From M2408 sp040386975 (GTDB lineage Bacteria; Bacteroidota; Bacteroidia; Flavobacteriales_D; Crocinitomicaceae), in the NCBI GenBank assembly GCA_040386975.1, contig JAZKEO010000005.1:1-52983 (forward strand): a DNA stretch of 52,983 nt, in the 5' to 3' direction. The notes under the pieces were generated by a model, which was not told where the DNA came from, ran no database searches, and saw nothing but the letters and a program-made list of their open reading frames with translations. Made by a program: the position numbers and the translations under genes. Below are positions 30,266 to 39,125 of this stretch, piece by piece; position 1 is the first letter of the stretch, and every line of letters starts with the position of its first letter.

Positions 30266-31587
30266 ATGACAACTTTCAGCGAGCTAAATAATTATTAAAC
30301 GCATTAGACGATTTGAATTTTGTCAATCCAACAAGTATTCAAGAAAAATCTTTTTCGACGATTATGTCTGGAAAAGATGTAATTGGAATTGCTCAAACAG
30401 GAACAGGAAAGACTTTAGCTTATTTACTGCCTACGTTGAGATTGTGGACTTTTTCAAAGAAAAGAAATCCAAGTATTGTGATTTTAGTTCCAACGAGAGA
30501 ATTAGTTGCTCAGATTGTTGAGGAAATTGAAAAGTTAACTGCTTACATGAATGTTGTAACAGTTGGTGTTTTTGGTGGTGTAAACATCAAAACTCAAGCT
30601 GAAACAATTGCTAATGGAATCGATATTATTGTAGCAACTCCAGGTAGAATTTTGGATTTAGCTTTAAATGGTGATTTGATTTTTAAAGATGTAAAACGTT
30701 TGATTATTGATGAGGTAGATGAAATGCTTGATTTAGGTTTTAGATCTCAATTAAATCAGATTTTAGAAATTTTGCCTCCAAAAAAGCAAAGTTTGATGTT
30801 TTCAGCAACTTTGTCGGACGATATAGAATATTTTATTCACGATTTCTTCGTTGATCCAATAAAAATTGAAGCTGCTCCTGCAGGAACGCCGATTGAAAAA
30901 ATTGAGCAATCAGCAATCGAAATTCCAAATTTCCATACAAAAATTGCTTATTTGAGTAAATTAATTGAGGAAAGTAATGATTTTACAAAAGTCTTGATTT
31001 TCGTTGATTCCAAAAAGAAAGCAGATTTAGTTTTCGAAGAATTGACACAAAATCCAAATTTAGCAGTTGGTGTCATTCACTCAAATAAATCTCAAAATTT
31101 ACGTTTTAATACCGTTACTGATTTTAAAAATGGAAATATCAAGTTTTTAATTGCAACGGATTTAATTTCACGTGGAATTGATGTGACTGGAGTTAGTCAT
31201 GTCATTAATGTTGATATTCCTGACGAACCAGAAAATTACATTCACCGAACTGGTCGAACTGGTAGGGCAGAAGCGGAAGGAAAAGCAATTAGTTTTATTT
31301 CTCCTTTTGAAGAAAAACATTGGGAAGCAGTTTTGGAATACATTAAAATGCCCATCAAAACAGAAAAAATTTCAGAAGATTTCCCAGTTTCAACAACATT
31401 GATCGCCGAAGAACTTCCAAAAGATGATATGAAAATCATCACTTTAAAACTTCCAAAAAGAGAAAATGTTGGTGCTTCTTTTCATGAGAAAAAAGACAAG
31501 AATAAGAAAGTTAACAAGCGAAAAGACTGGAAGAAAGCCAAAATGGATAAATACGGAAAACCAAAAACGAGAGGACAGAAGAAATAG
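30266..31587 (+). CDS. DEAD-box RNA helicase with basic tail; frame break in the first codons
   Basis: The long open frame (from a TTG at 30313, 424 residues) has a complete helicase core. It shows the Q-motif PTSIQ, Walker A AQTGTGKT (27-34), PTRELVA, ATPGRILD, motif II as DEVD rather than DEAD, SAT, RGIDVTG and HRTGRTGRAEAEG. A Lys-rich tail follows (KKDKNKKVNKRKDWKKAKMD), common for RNA contact in this phylum. Upstream, an ATG at 30266 encodes MTTFSELN, then hits a stop after 10 codons; a one-base shift would join it to LLNALDDLNFVNPTSIQ, the normal N-terminus. So either one base is wrong in the assembly, the gene is shifted, or the TTG is used and the N-terminus is short. RNA remodelling in the cytoplasm is the expected role. 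Confidence 0.83.
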
Positions 31588-31665
31588 TTCTGTAGTTAGG
31601 AGTTTGCAGTTAGGAGTGAAGAGTTAAAAGTTAAAAGTCTTTTGTCTAATGTCTTACGTCTAATT
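31588..31665. repeat. Composite heptad repeat, AGTTAGG/AGTTAAA and GTCTAAT units
   Basis: The convergent spacer contains AGTTAGG-type, AGTTAAA-type and then GTCTTTT, GTCTAAT, GTCTTAC and GTCTAAT units. It parallels 8380-8445 in both unit types and their order. Confidence 0.65.
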
Positions 31666-32271
31666 TCAATCCTCACGCGTAATCCACTCTGCCTTTTTTC
31701 TTGGTAATTGATTCACAATAAATTTCCATTTTGCTTTTACAAGTTTTGTGTCGAAAGGAGCAATTACTTTTTCGTAATCAATTGGGAAGTTCGATTCAAT
31801 ATAGAAAAAATCTTTGTCGCGAATTAAAAAAACCGTTGCTCGTTTAGAGAATGAAACTAAATCTCCAACGTGAATAGATTTACAATTTTTCCCGAAACAA
31901 TCCAACCAATTGTAGAAACAATTGTAGGTTTTTACAGAATCTTTAAATTCCCAGTGAAAATAAACGAGCGAATCTTTTTCCGTTTTTAAATACCATTTTT
32001 CAGCTTTTTTTGCACCAAAGCGATCTGGAAAAAAAAGTGTGTCGAGTTTGAAAATACCTTTTTTATCAAATTCCAAGCTGTCGATTAAATTTTTAGAAAA
32101 GTCACTCAAAGAATCGTAGTAAAAAGTGATTTTCTCATCTCTATCTGACGAATCTTTGTCGTAATTTTTTTTAGAACCTTGTGTCAAATCATCAAAATCA
32201 ACAACTTCTTCTTTCTTTGTATTACAAGAAAAAATCGAAAGAACTAAAGAAATAAAAAGCAAATTTTTCAT
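31666..32271 (-). CDS. Lipoprotein of unknown function
   Basis: The 201-residue protein begins with a lipoprotein signal (MKNLLFISLVLSIFSCNTKK, lipobox I-F-S-C16). The mature part starts with an acidic linker (EEVVDFDDLTQGSKKNYDKD), then an unrecognised beta-rich domain with many Lys and Asp and a CFYNWLDCFGKNCKS segment holding three of its few cysteines. It is separated by a single stop-start junction from the threonine aldolase gene (32272), so the two share a transcript, although a common function is not apparent. Confidence 0.6.
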   Translation of the reverse strand: MKNLLFISLVLSIFSCNTKKEEVVDFDDLTQGSKKNYDKDSSDRDEKITFYYDSLSDFSKNLIDSLEFDKKGIFKLDTLFFPDRFGAKKAEKWYLKTEKDSLVYFHWEFKDSVKTYNCFYNWLDCFGKNCKSIHVGDLVSFSKRATVFLIRDKDFFYIESNFPIDYEKVIAPFDTKLVKAKWKFIVNQLPRKKAEWITRED

Positions 32272-33297
32272 TTATACCTTTAATTTAGTTAAGATATTAA
32301 TTGTTTGGTCAATGTCATCAGAAGAAATGTCTAAATGTGTAACAAAACGAATCATTCCTGGACCAAAAGCCATACATTTTACTCCATTTTCAGCTAAAAG
32401 TTGAATAATTGCATCTCTTTTTGTAAAATCATGAATAATTGGAACAACAATATTTGTTTCAACGGGAATAGTTTCTTTTACCCAAGAAAGATTTAGTAAA
32501 CACGTTTCTAATCTTTTTGCATGTTCGTGGTCTGTTTTTAGTCGTGAAACGTTGTTGTCAAGAGCGTAAATTCCTGCCGCAGCTAAAAAACCAGCTTGGC
32601 GCATTCCGCCACCCAATACTTTTCTCACACGGCGTGCTTTTTTGATAAAATCAGTTTTTCCAAGTAACAAAGAACCAACTGGCGTTCCCAAACCTTTTGA
32701 CAAACAAATGGAAATAGAATCAAATTGTGAAGCGTAGGTTTTGTTATCAATTCCATTTTCAATCAATGCGTTAAAAATTCGTGCTCCGTCTAAATGTAAA
32801 GGCAAATTATTTTTTTCGCAAAGTGTTTTGATGCGTTTTATTTCCTCAAAATCGTAAATTGCTCCACCACCACGATTTGATGTATCCTCAAGACTAACTA
32901 ATTGTGTAACAGGATAATGAACGTCGTCAGGATTTAGCCATTCTTCAATTGTTTTAGCGTTAATTCTACCACGATTTCCTTCAATCAAACGCACCGAAGC
33001 ACCAGAGTTTTTTGCAATTCCACCGCCTTCGTATTTGTAAATATGACTTTCTTGGTTGCAAATTACTTCTCCACCAGGTTGAACATGAACATTAATCGCA
33101 ATTTGATTCGTTTGTGTGCCAGAAGAGCAAAATAGTGCCGCTTCCATTCCAAACATACTTGCCGCTTTTTCCTGAAGTAAATTTATCGTTGGATCTTCAT
33201 TAAATACATCGTCGCCCACTTCACACGAAAACATAGAGTGAAGCATTTCTTTACTTGGTTTTGTTACGGTATCACTTCTGAAATCAAGGATTTTCAT
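32272..33297 (-). CDS. ltaE: Low-specificity L-threonine aldolase
   Basis: PLP enzyme that cleaves L-threonine or L-allo-threonine to glycine and acetaldehyde. The 341-residue protein is typical of the family: FRSDTVTKPSKEML at the N-terminus, GDDVFNEDPT, SGTQTNQIAI, NRGGGAIYDFEEI, HLDGARIFNA with the cofactor Asp, and the PLP lysine in ICLSKGLGTPVGSLL. VLGGGMRQAGFLAAAG follows as expected. It is divergent from the second DEAD-box gene; a -7 box is at 33323-33330 on the minus strand and a long hairpin lies further upstream. Confidence 0.93.
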   Translation of the reverse strand: MKILDFRSDTVTKPSKEMLHSMFSCEVGDDVFNEDPTINLLQEKAASMFGMEAALFCSSGTQTNQIAINVHVQPGGEVICNQESHIYKYEGGGIAKNSGASVRLIEGNRGRINAKTIEEWLNPDDVHYPVTQLVSLEDTSNRGGGAIYDFEEIKRIKTLCEKNNLPLHLDGARIFNALIENGIDNKTYASQFDSISICLSKGLGTPVGSLLLGKTDFIKKARRVRKVLGGGMRQAGFLAAAGIYALDNNVSRLKTDHEHAKRLETCLLNLSWVKETIPVETNIVVPIIHDFTKRDAIIQLLAENGVKCMAFGPGMIRFVTHLDISSDDIDQTINILTKLKV

Positions 33298-33322
33298 GAA
33301 TTAATTTTAAATAGATTTATTA

Positions 33323-33330
33323 CAAATGTA
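33323..33330 (-). promoter_or_regulatory. -7 box TACATTTG of the threonine aldolase gene
   Basis: On the minus strand TACATTTG matches the consensus, 25 bases before the start at 33297. The hairpin at 33352-33406 lies in the region where an upstream promoter element or regulator site would be. Confidence 0.45.
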
Positions 33331-33351
33331 CATCTTTTATTCAATAATTTC

Positions 33352-33406
33352 ACCACTGAGAAACTGAGAAAGCATAAGCTCTAAGTTTTCTCAGTTTCTC
33401 AGTGGT
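33352..33406. repeat. Perfect 20-bp hairpin repeat, copy A (ACCACTGAGAAACTGAGAAA)
   Basis: Left arm 33352-33371 and right arm 33387-33406 are perfect reverse complements around a 15-base loop. Each arm has an internal tandem repeat ACTGAGAA. A closely related hairpin with compensatory changes is at 34647-34706; the two flank the DEAD-box gene. It lies between divergent promoters, so it is not an ordinary terminator. Confidence 0.75.
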
Positions 33407-33474
33407 AAAAAATAAAAAAGTATTATTTTTTTTGTAACGAGATTTTAATTTTACTAGATTAGTTTTAAATAAAG

Positions 33475-33482
33475 TACCTTTG
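33475..33482 (+). promoter_or_regulatory. -7 box TACCTTTG of the second DEAD-box gene
   Basis: Perfect TAnnTTTG match, 18 bases upstream of the TTG start at 33501. Its distance supports translation from that TTG. Confidence 0.5.
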
Positions 33483-33500
33483 TAGCTTAAATTAAATAAA

Positions 33501-34613
33501 TTGAAAAATTTCGAGCAACTAGGCATAAAAAAAGAGTTTGTAAAAGGATTAGAGGATTTGAATATCACAATTCCATCTGAAATTCAAACAGCAGTGATTC
33601 CATTATTGGTTAATTCTAAAACGGATTTAATCGGTCAAGCACAAACTGGAACAGGGAAAACTGCAGCTTATGGTTTGCCGATTTTGCAACAAGTTGACTC
33701 AAATCGAAATGAAATTCAAGCTTTAATTCTTTGTCCAACAAGAGAATTAGGTCAACAAATAGCAAAGCAATTATTCAAATTCACAAAATATTCTGAAAAA
33801 ATATTCACGGAAGCAGTTTATGGTGGTTCGCCGATTGATAAACAAATTTCGGCTTTAAGTCGTCCAACACACATCATCGTTGCAACCCCTGGAAGATTAA
33901 TTGATTTGGTAAATAAAAACGTAATCGATTTATCGAAAGTGAAAACGGTTGTTTTAGATGAAGCTGATGAAATGTTGAGCATGGGTTTTCAGAAAGAATT
34001 GGAAGAAATACTTGGCTTTTTGACAACAGTTGAAAATAAATGGCTTTTTTCAGCAACAATTCCTGAGGCTTTAAAAACGATTATCGCCAAACATATCTCT
34101 AAAGATGCTCCAAACATTGTCATAAACAGTAAAAATGTCGTAAATAAAAACATTTCACATCAATTTACAGTTTGTGAGGAAACAGAGAAATTTTATTTGC
34201 TCCTTCAATTCCTAAAATCTCAACATAAAAACCGTGGAATGATCTTCTGTAAAACGAAAATTGCTGCACAAAATCTTGCTAAACAATTAATTGCAAAAAA
34301 CATTCTCGCTGATGCCTTGCATGGAGATTTATTGCAAAAAGAACGAGACAAAGTCATGCGAGCGTTTAAAAATGAAAGTTTACAGATTCTTGTTGCCACT
34401 GACATTGCTGCACGTGGAATTGACATCGAAGGACTTTCGTATGTGGTTCACTATCAACTTCCTGACAAAGAAGAATATTACACGCACCGAAGTGGAAGAA
34501 CTGCTCGTGCTGGGAAAACGGGAACTTCACTTAGTCTTGTTACAGCGAAAGAAAAGAAAATGTTGAAATACTTTGAAAGAGCTTTGAGTATTGATTTTGA
34601 ACAAATTAGGTAG
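33501..34613 (+). CDS. DEAD-box RNA helicase
   Basis: The 370-residue protein contains a complete two-domain helicase core: SEIQTAV (Q-motif), AQTGTGKT (47-54), PTRELGQQ, ATPGRLID, DEADEMLSMGF, SAT, ARGIDIEG and HRSGRTARAGKTG. It ends soon after the core, lacking the long basic tail of the helicase at 30313, and is shorter than DeaD/CsdA. The start is a TTG, supported by the aromatic Phe4 upstream of the Q-motif and by the nearby -7 box. Related hairpin repeats occur on both sides of the gene. Expected role is RNA unwinding in ribosome assembly or mRNA turnover. Confidence 0.88.
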   Translation: MKNFEQLGIKKEFVKGLEDLNITIPSEIQTAVIPLLVNSKTDLIGQAQTGTGKTAAYGLPILQQVDSNRNEIQALILCPTRELGQQIAKQLFKFTKYSEKIFTEAVYGGSPIDKQISALSRPTHIIVATPGRLIDLVNKNVIDLSKVKTVVLDEADEMLSMGFQKELEEILGFLTTVENKWLFSATIPEALKTIIAKHISKDAPNIVINSKNVVNKNISHQFTVCEETEKFYLLLQFLKSQHKNRGMIFCKTKIAAQNLAKQLIAKNILADALHGDLLQKERDKVMRAFKNESLQILVATDIAARGIDIEGLSYVVHYQLPDKEEYYTHRSGRTARAGKTGTSLSLVTAKEKKMLKYFERALSIDFEQIR

Positions 34614-34646
34614 TTTTCAATATTCAAAAATAATATTAAAAATATT

Positions 34647-34706
34647 TTTACCACTTAGAAGCTTAGAAAACTTAGTTCTATGTTTTCTAAGTTTCTAAGT
34701 GGTAAA
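34647..34706. repeat. 25-bp hairpin repeat, copy B (ACCACTTAGAAGCTTAGAAA)
   Basis: Left arm 34647-34671 and right arm 34682-34706 pair over 25 positions with a single G-T wobble and a ten-base loop. Compared with copy A, CTGAG becomes CTTAG on the left and CTCAG becomes CTAAG on the right, so pairing is kept. It begins 34 bases after the helicase stop and could end transcription in addition. Confidence 0.75.
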
Positions 34707-34781
34707 TTATCAAATGATTTGTTGTTTTAAGTGTTTTTATAAAATATTTTCTTTTAAAATTTATTTCTGACGAAATGTCAT

Positions 34782-34789
34782 TATTTTTG
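34782..34789 (+). promoter_or_regulatory. -7 box TATTTTTG of the ABC exporter gene
   Basis: Matches TAnnTTTG and lies 31 bases before the ATG at 34821. It also argues for that ATG against a GTG at 34797. Confidence 0.45.
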
Positions 34790-34820
34790 TTTTGGCGTGA
34801 TATTCGTAAAAACACAAACT

Positions 34821-36596
34821 ATGAGTGAAAATAAAACAGAAAATAAAGATAAAAAAGCGAAAGTAAAACGTAAAGTTTCTTTTGCTTGGGCATTTAAAGA
34901 ATTTATTTGGCCACGAAAAAAAATCATTTTTATTGGTTTACTTTTAATTATCGTCAGAAGTTTGGCAGGACTTGTTCTTCCTTATGCCAGTAAAAATTTA
35001 ATTGACGAAGTGATTCCTTCAAAAGACATGGATTCCTTGTCGATTTTATTGATTTTTGTTGGTTTATCGATTCTTTTACAGGCTGTTACCTCTTTTGCTT
35101 TGACGCGTTTATTAAGTGTTGAGGCACAACAATTAATTTCTGAATTAAGAGCTAAAGTGCAAAGAAAATTGTTGACCTTACCTGTCAGTTTTTTTGACAA
35201 CAACAAATCTGGAGCTTTGGTTTCTCGTGTCATGAATGACGTGGAAGGTGTAAGAAACCTAGTAGGAACTGGTTTGGTACAATTAATTGGAGGTACAATT
35301 ACAGCAGTAATTTCTTTAGTTATTTTGATAAAAATCAATTGGATGATGACCGTTTTTGTCTTAGTTCCAGTTGGGATTTTTGCTTTTGTTGCCTTAAAAG
35401 CATTTGCTTACATTCGACCAATTTTTAGAGTTCGTGGTCAGTTGAATGCAGAAGTTACAGGACGTTTGACAGAAACCTTAAACGGTGTTCGTGTCATCAA
35501 AGGTTTTAACGCTGAAGATCAAGAAAATAAAATTTTCGAAAAAGGAGTAGATAAATTGTTCCAAAATGTTAAAAAATCCTTGACAGCAACGGCTTTAATT
35601 ACAAGTTCTTCAACTTTCCTTTTAGGTTTGGCTTCAGCTGGAATCATGGGGATTGGTGGTTATTTCATCATGGATAATACAATGACTTATGGAGATTTCA
35701 TTTCCTTTACGCTCTTTTTAGGTTTCATGATTGCTCCAATTGTTCAGATGAGTAATATCGGAAGTCAGTTGACAGAAGCGATGGCAGGATTAGATCGTAC
35801 GCAGGAATTGATGGAAATGACTGAGGAAGATAATCCTCTTGCTCGACCAGTAAAATTGAACAACATTGTTGGCGACATGGTTTTTGATAATGTTTCTTTT
35901 TCTTATGAGAAAAGTAAGGATGTTTTACACAATATTTCATTCAAAGCACCATTAGGAAGTGTAACTGCTTTAGTTGGCTCTTCTGGTTCAGGAAAGTCAA
36001 CAATTGCAGGTTTAGCGGCAACATTTTTAAATCCAACAGCTGGAAAAGTTACTTTGGATGGAATTGATTTAGCGACGGTGAATTTAAGTTCATTTAGAAG
36101 TAATTTAGGTGTTGTTTTGCAAGATGATTTTTTATACGAAGGAACAATTCGTGAAAATATTATGTTTCCAAGACCAAATGCAACGGAAGAACAAGTACTT
36201 GCAGCGGTAAAAGGTGCTTACGTAAATGAATTTACAGATCGTTTTGAGGATGGTTTGGATACGTTGATTGGAGAAAGAGGAGTGAAGCTTTCTGGTGGAC
36301 AACGCCAGCGAATTTCAATTGCTCGTGCTTTGTTAGCTGACCCAAAAATTATCATTTTAGATGAAGCAACATCAAATTTAGATACTGAAAGTGAATCGTT
36401 TATACAAAAAAGTTTGTCTGTTTTGATGGAAAATAGAACAACTTTTGTAATTGCTCACCGTTTGAGTACAATTCAGCAAGCTGACCAAATTTTGGTTATT
36501 GAAGAAGGACACATTGTTGAAAGTGGAAAACACGATGAATTAATTGCAAAAAAAGGAAGGTATTTTGATTTGTTTACGTATCAGAGTAGAATTTGA
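34821..36596 (+). CDS. ABC exporter with fused membrane and ATPase domains (MsbA-like)
   Basis: The 591-residue half-transporter has a charged N-terminus (MSENKTENKDKKAKVKRK), six transmembrane helices up to about residue 320, and a C-terminal ATPase domain. Walker A is GSSGSGKS, the signature is LSGGQRQRIS, Walker B is IIILDEATSNLD, and the switch His is in IAHRLST. The homodimer is expected in the inner membrane. MsbA-type lipid A/phospholipid flipping is possible, but the same architecture serves drug and peptide export. No accessory gene adjoins it. Confidence 0.88.
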   Translation: MSENKTENKDKKAKVKRKVSFAWAFKEFIWPRKKIIFIGLLLIIVRSLAGLVLPYASKNLIDEVIPSKDMDSLSILLIFVGLSILLQAVTSFALTRLLSVEAQQLISELRAKVQRKLLTLPVSFFDNNKSGALVSRVMNDVEGVRNLVGTGLVQLIGGTITAVISLVILIKINWMMTVFVLVPVGIFAFVALKAFAYIRPIFRVRGQLNAEVTGRLTETLNGVRVIKGFNAEDQENKIFEKGVDKLFQNVKKSLTATALITSSSTFLLGLASAGIMGIGGYFIMDNTMTYGDFISFTLFLGFMIAPIVQMSNIGSQLTEAMAGLDRTQELMEMTEEDNPLARPVKLNNIVGDMVFDNVSFSYEKSKDVLHNISFKAPLGSVTALVGSSGSGKSTIAGLAATFLNPTAGKVTLDGIDLATVNLSSFRSNLGVVLQDDFLYEGTIRENIMFPRPNATEEQVLAAVKGAYVNEFTDRFEDGLDTLIGERGVKLSGGQRQRISIARALLADPKIIILDEATSNLDTESESFIQKSLSVLMENRTTFVIAHRLSTIQQADQILVIEEGHIVESGKHDELIAKKGRYFDLFTYQSRI

Positions 36597-36611
36597 TTTA
36601 CACTATTTATT

Positions 36612-36720
36612 ATTCCCGCAGATTTTAAGTTAATTTAAACGCAGATTTCCGCAGATTAATACCTAAAATTAAATCTTCTAATATCAGCGTATTTTTTTGC
36701 AAGTATCAGCGGGCATGAAT
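36612..36720. repeat. Imperfect inverted repeat with CGCAGATT / ATCAGCG units
   Basis: CCCGCAGAT and ACGCAGATTT, CCGCAGATTA on the left are mirrored by ATATCAGCGTA and GTATCAGCGGG on the right, with one central mismatch in each pairing. This resembles the degenerate CGCAGATT-type spacer repeats seen in many Bacteroidota genomes. It follows the ABC exporter gene. Confidence 0.5.
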
Positions 36721-36778
36721 AGATTGGTTAAAGTAGCAGAAGGAACTTCAACTTAGCATTGAGTAGTGTATTTATTAG

Positions 36779-37426
36779 TTAGTTTTGGTCGGTGTGAGCT
36801 AAAATCCATATAGTTCTTGTCTTCATGCAAATAATTATAAATGTATTATCAATAACATCAATAAACCAAGAATTCCAAGCTGAGTTTGATTTGTAGCATC
36901 TGACAAACTCATACCGATATTCTTCTTCAAAGAGTCCATCACAAAATTTTTGAGCAAGTCTTTTAATTTCTTGAACTGGTTTATTAAATCTTGAACCATA
37001 AGCGCCCCCATGATAAAGTAATGAAGCAAGTTCTCCATCTATAGAAAACTCGTTGACCCACTCGAACTCTGGTTTCTTTTCAATCTCCCAAGCTGCCACT
37101 ACTTCCTCAGTCCCATTGGAATTGTATACTAAGACATCAAATTGGCTTAATACAGATTTAGAAAGAAGAAAATAATCATTAAATTTTATTTCATCCAATC
37201 TACCTCTTGAACAATACCAGTCAAATGTGTCATTCTCTTTAAATTTAAAACCTTTAAAGAAAATATCCCCATCAAGATTTTCCTTCAACAATGAAATGAA
37301 TTCGAATTCTTTATCAACAAGTGTAAATTTTATACCCTTCCAGACTTTATCTAAATCATCTATGTTGGGGAAATTGAAATTATCTCTTACTTCAATTGGT
37401 TTCATCTGTCGTTTTATATGCCACAT
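36779..37426 (-). CDS. Soluble protein of unknown function
   Basis: The protein has 215 residues from the first ATG, or 208 from a second at 37405 (MKPIEVRDNF). I do not recognise it. It is acidic, rich in Phe and Trp, without signal or membrane segments. It includes WYCSRGRLDEIKFNDYFLLS and GELASLLYHGGAYGSRFNKP, and the C-terminal part WNSWFIDVIDNTFIIICMKT is hydrophobic and beta-like. It looks like single-domain proteins of accessory regions, for example immunity proteins, but this is only an impression. It stands alone between the repeat at 36612-36720 and the M14 peptidase operon. Confidence 0.5.
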   Translation of the reverse strand: MWHIKRQMKPIEVRDNFNFPNIDDLDKVWKGIKFTLVDKEFEFISLLKENLDGDIFFKGFKFKENDTFDWYCSRGRLDEIKFNDYFLLSKSVLSQFDVLVYNSNGTEEVVAAWEIEKKPEFEWVNEFSIDGELASLLYHGGAYGSRFNKPVQEIKRLAQKFCDGLFEEEYRYEFVRCYKSNSAWNSWFIDVIDNTFIIICMKTRTIWILAHTDQN

Positions 37427-37526
37427 AACTCATTCATATTCGCACTATTATTTCGCTTATCCATCTTAGTTCTTTTTGTATAACCAAAATAAACTTCCAA
37501 CAAACATACTCAATTTAAAACAAAAA

Positions 37527-38597
37527 CTACAAGCCAACTTTCAGAATTTCCTTTTTATACAAAACCGCATTTTCAATGTATAAATAGGGAATCATCCAAG
37601 CTTTGTTCCAGATGCGTTTATTGAATTCATTGTCAGGTGATTGCACGCGGCCACCTTTTGGAGAATCCAATTCAACACAGGTTGCGATACGATTGTGTTT
37701 GGCACGAATGTAATTTTCCAAACCGCAACCATAAATGATGGGAGATTTTGAAATTGTTGTAAGTCCAAATTTAGAAGCCACGCTAATTTTTTTATTGATT
37801 TTTGTGTCAATTTCCTTGAAGCGTTTGTGTGTTCCTTTATCCGCCCAGTAAAGTACATTTCCCTTGGTGTGAAAGGAAACGGTAACAAGCGGTTTTGTTT
37901 TTGTAATGAAATTTTGAATCGCTTGTGTTTCTTTTGGTTCAGCGGGTAAAAGTCCTTTATATCCTTCCGAACATGGAATCGAATGAAAGTTTTTTCCATG
38001 CTTTAAGTGATGATTTCCATCGTCAAAAGTGGCGTTTAAATCAATACCTTTGCCGTTGGCTTTCCATTCTTGATAGGAATCAATCAATAAGATTTTATCT
38101 TTATATAAATCAAATGAATCTTGGATTCCTTCAAAATCTAAATGAGCAATTTTCAAACCGTCAGGATTTGCAACGGGCATGATGTAAATATCCACCGAAT
38201 CTAAAAGTCGTTTTGCTTTTGGATAAGTATAATCTTGATTCACAAGGTTTAATAAGTAAATATTGAAAAATTTCATAACCATTTTTGAGCTGAAATCTTC
38301 TCGAGCATGAATGTTTCCAACTAAAAAGACAGCTGATTTTTTTGGAATTTCAGAACCAAGTCTAACAGTTGCTAATTCTAAGCCAAATTCAGATTTCCCA
38401 ACAGAAACTGGATGAACCCATTCTGAAAAATTGACATAGAGGTAAGTCAAATCTTCCAAAATCATGGAATAGGTATATTTCACCGTGTCGTCAACGACAT
38501 AATGTTTACTATTTTGCCATGTTGGGGGCGTATTTTGTCCTTGGGAGAAAGAAAAATTTAGAAAAAATAAAAAGAAGCAGAAGCTAATTTTACTCAT
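37527..38597 (-). CDS. Secreted M14 family zinc carboxypeptidase
   Basis: The 356-residue protein has a signal peptide (about 1-19, ending FSQG) and an M14 peptidase domain. Zinc ligands are H97 and E100 in GNIHARED, and the later His in VSFHTKGN. The catalytic Glu is in TCVELDSPKG. The segment MPVANPDGL with its Asn is also typical. It probably trims peptides or peptidoglycan stems outside the inner membrane. The ATG at 38597 starts the signal peptide and overlaps the previous stop (ATGAGTAA), so it is translated with the upstream lipoprotein. Confidence 0.82.
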   Translation of the reverse strand: MSKISFCFFLFFLNFSFSQGQNTPPTWQNSKHYVVDDTVKYTYSMILEDLTYLYVNFSEWVHPVSVGKSEFGLELATVRLGSEIPKKSAVFLVGNIHAREDFSSKMVMKFFNIYLLNLVNQDYTYPKAKRLLDSVDIYIMPVANPDGLKIAHLDFEGIQDSFDLYKDKILLIDSYQEWKANGKGIDLNATFDDGNHHLKHGKNFHSIPCSEGYKGLLPAEPKETQAIQNFITKTKPLVTVSFHTKGNVLYWADKGTHKRFKEIDTKINKKISVASKFGLTTISKSPIIYGCGLENYIRAKHNRIATCVELDSPKGGRVQSPDNEFNKRIWNKAWMIPYLYIENAVLYKKEILKVGL

Positions 38598-39042
38598 ACG
38601 AATATGGAATCTTGTCTGGGTAATTATCAAATAAAAGTTCAACTTTATTTCCTGGCTCATAATTTTGAGCCAAAACTGAAATACTGAATTTTAGTTTTTC
38701 TGTCACCAATTTTTTACAAGAATCGTTCTTTTTGTTGTGAACCAATTGCACGTTTCGAATTGCTGGAATTGATTTTGACAAGAATTTACTTCCAATTAAC
38801 TGAAAATCATGCACTTCACAGCCACCAGAATAAGTAACTTCAATGATAACATAATTTCGCTCTAATTTGATGCTTTTGATTTTGTATGGATCATTTGATT
38901 TTGAAAATTCACCAATGATTGCTTGTGGATATTGTTCTTTTCGATCACCGTTAACAACAGGTGTTTGAGACTCTTTTTTTGTCCCACAAGAAATATGAAG
39001 TACTAAAGAAAGAATGAGCATTATTTTAAGTGATTTTTTCAT
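38590..39042 (-). CDS. Small lipoprotein of unknown function
   Basis: The 150-residue protein has a lipoprotein signal (MKKSLKIMLILSLVLHISCG, lipobox H-I-S-C19). The mature part includes IKLERNYVIIEVTYSGGCEVHDFQLIG, a compact beta-rich region with one Cys, and ends YPDKIPYSYE. The pattern EVTYSGGCEVHDF occurs in other Bacteroidota lipoproteins of unknown role. It overlaps the M14 peptidase start by eight bases. Confidence 0.65.
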   Translation of the reverse strand: MKKSLKIMLILSLVLHISCGTKKESQTPVVNGDRKEQYPQAIIGEFSKSNDPYKIKSIKLERNYVIIEVTYSGGCEVHDFQLIGSKFLSKSIPAIRNVQLVHNKKNDSCKKLVTEKLKFSISVLAQNYEPGNKVELLFDNYPDKIPYSYE

Positions 39043-39096
39043 AATAAATTTATAATCAAATTTAATACCAAAGTTATGATTTTTCTTTTAATTAGC

Positions 39097-39104
39097 TATA
39101 TTTG
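39097..39104 (+). promoter_or_regulatory. -7 box TATATTTG that decides the carboxylase start
   Basis: TATATTTG contains the TTG at 39102 that would otherwise be an earlier in-frame start. As part of the promoter it cannot be in the mRNA, so the ATG at 39126 is the real start. Confidence 0.6.
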
Positions 39105-39125
39105 ACATCAAAAAAATCGATTTTA

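Noticed and set aside
33340..34720. DEAD-box gene plus flanking hairpins as a transposon with terminal inverted repeats
   Set aside because: Each hairpin is itself palindromic, there is no transposase, and the helicase core is a normal housekeeping type with its own promoter. A repeat pair is the safer description.
36779..37426. Assignment as an immunity or restriction-related protein
   Set aside because: No motif supports it; only the acidic, aromatic composition is suggestive.
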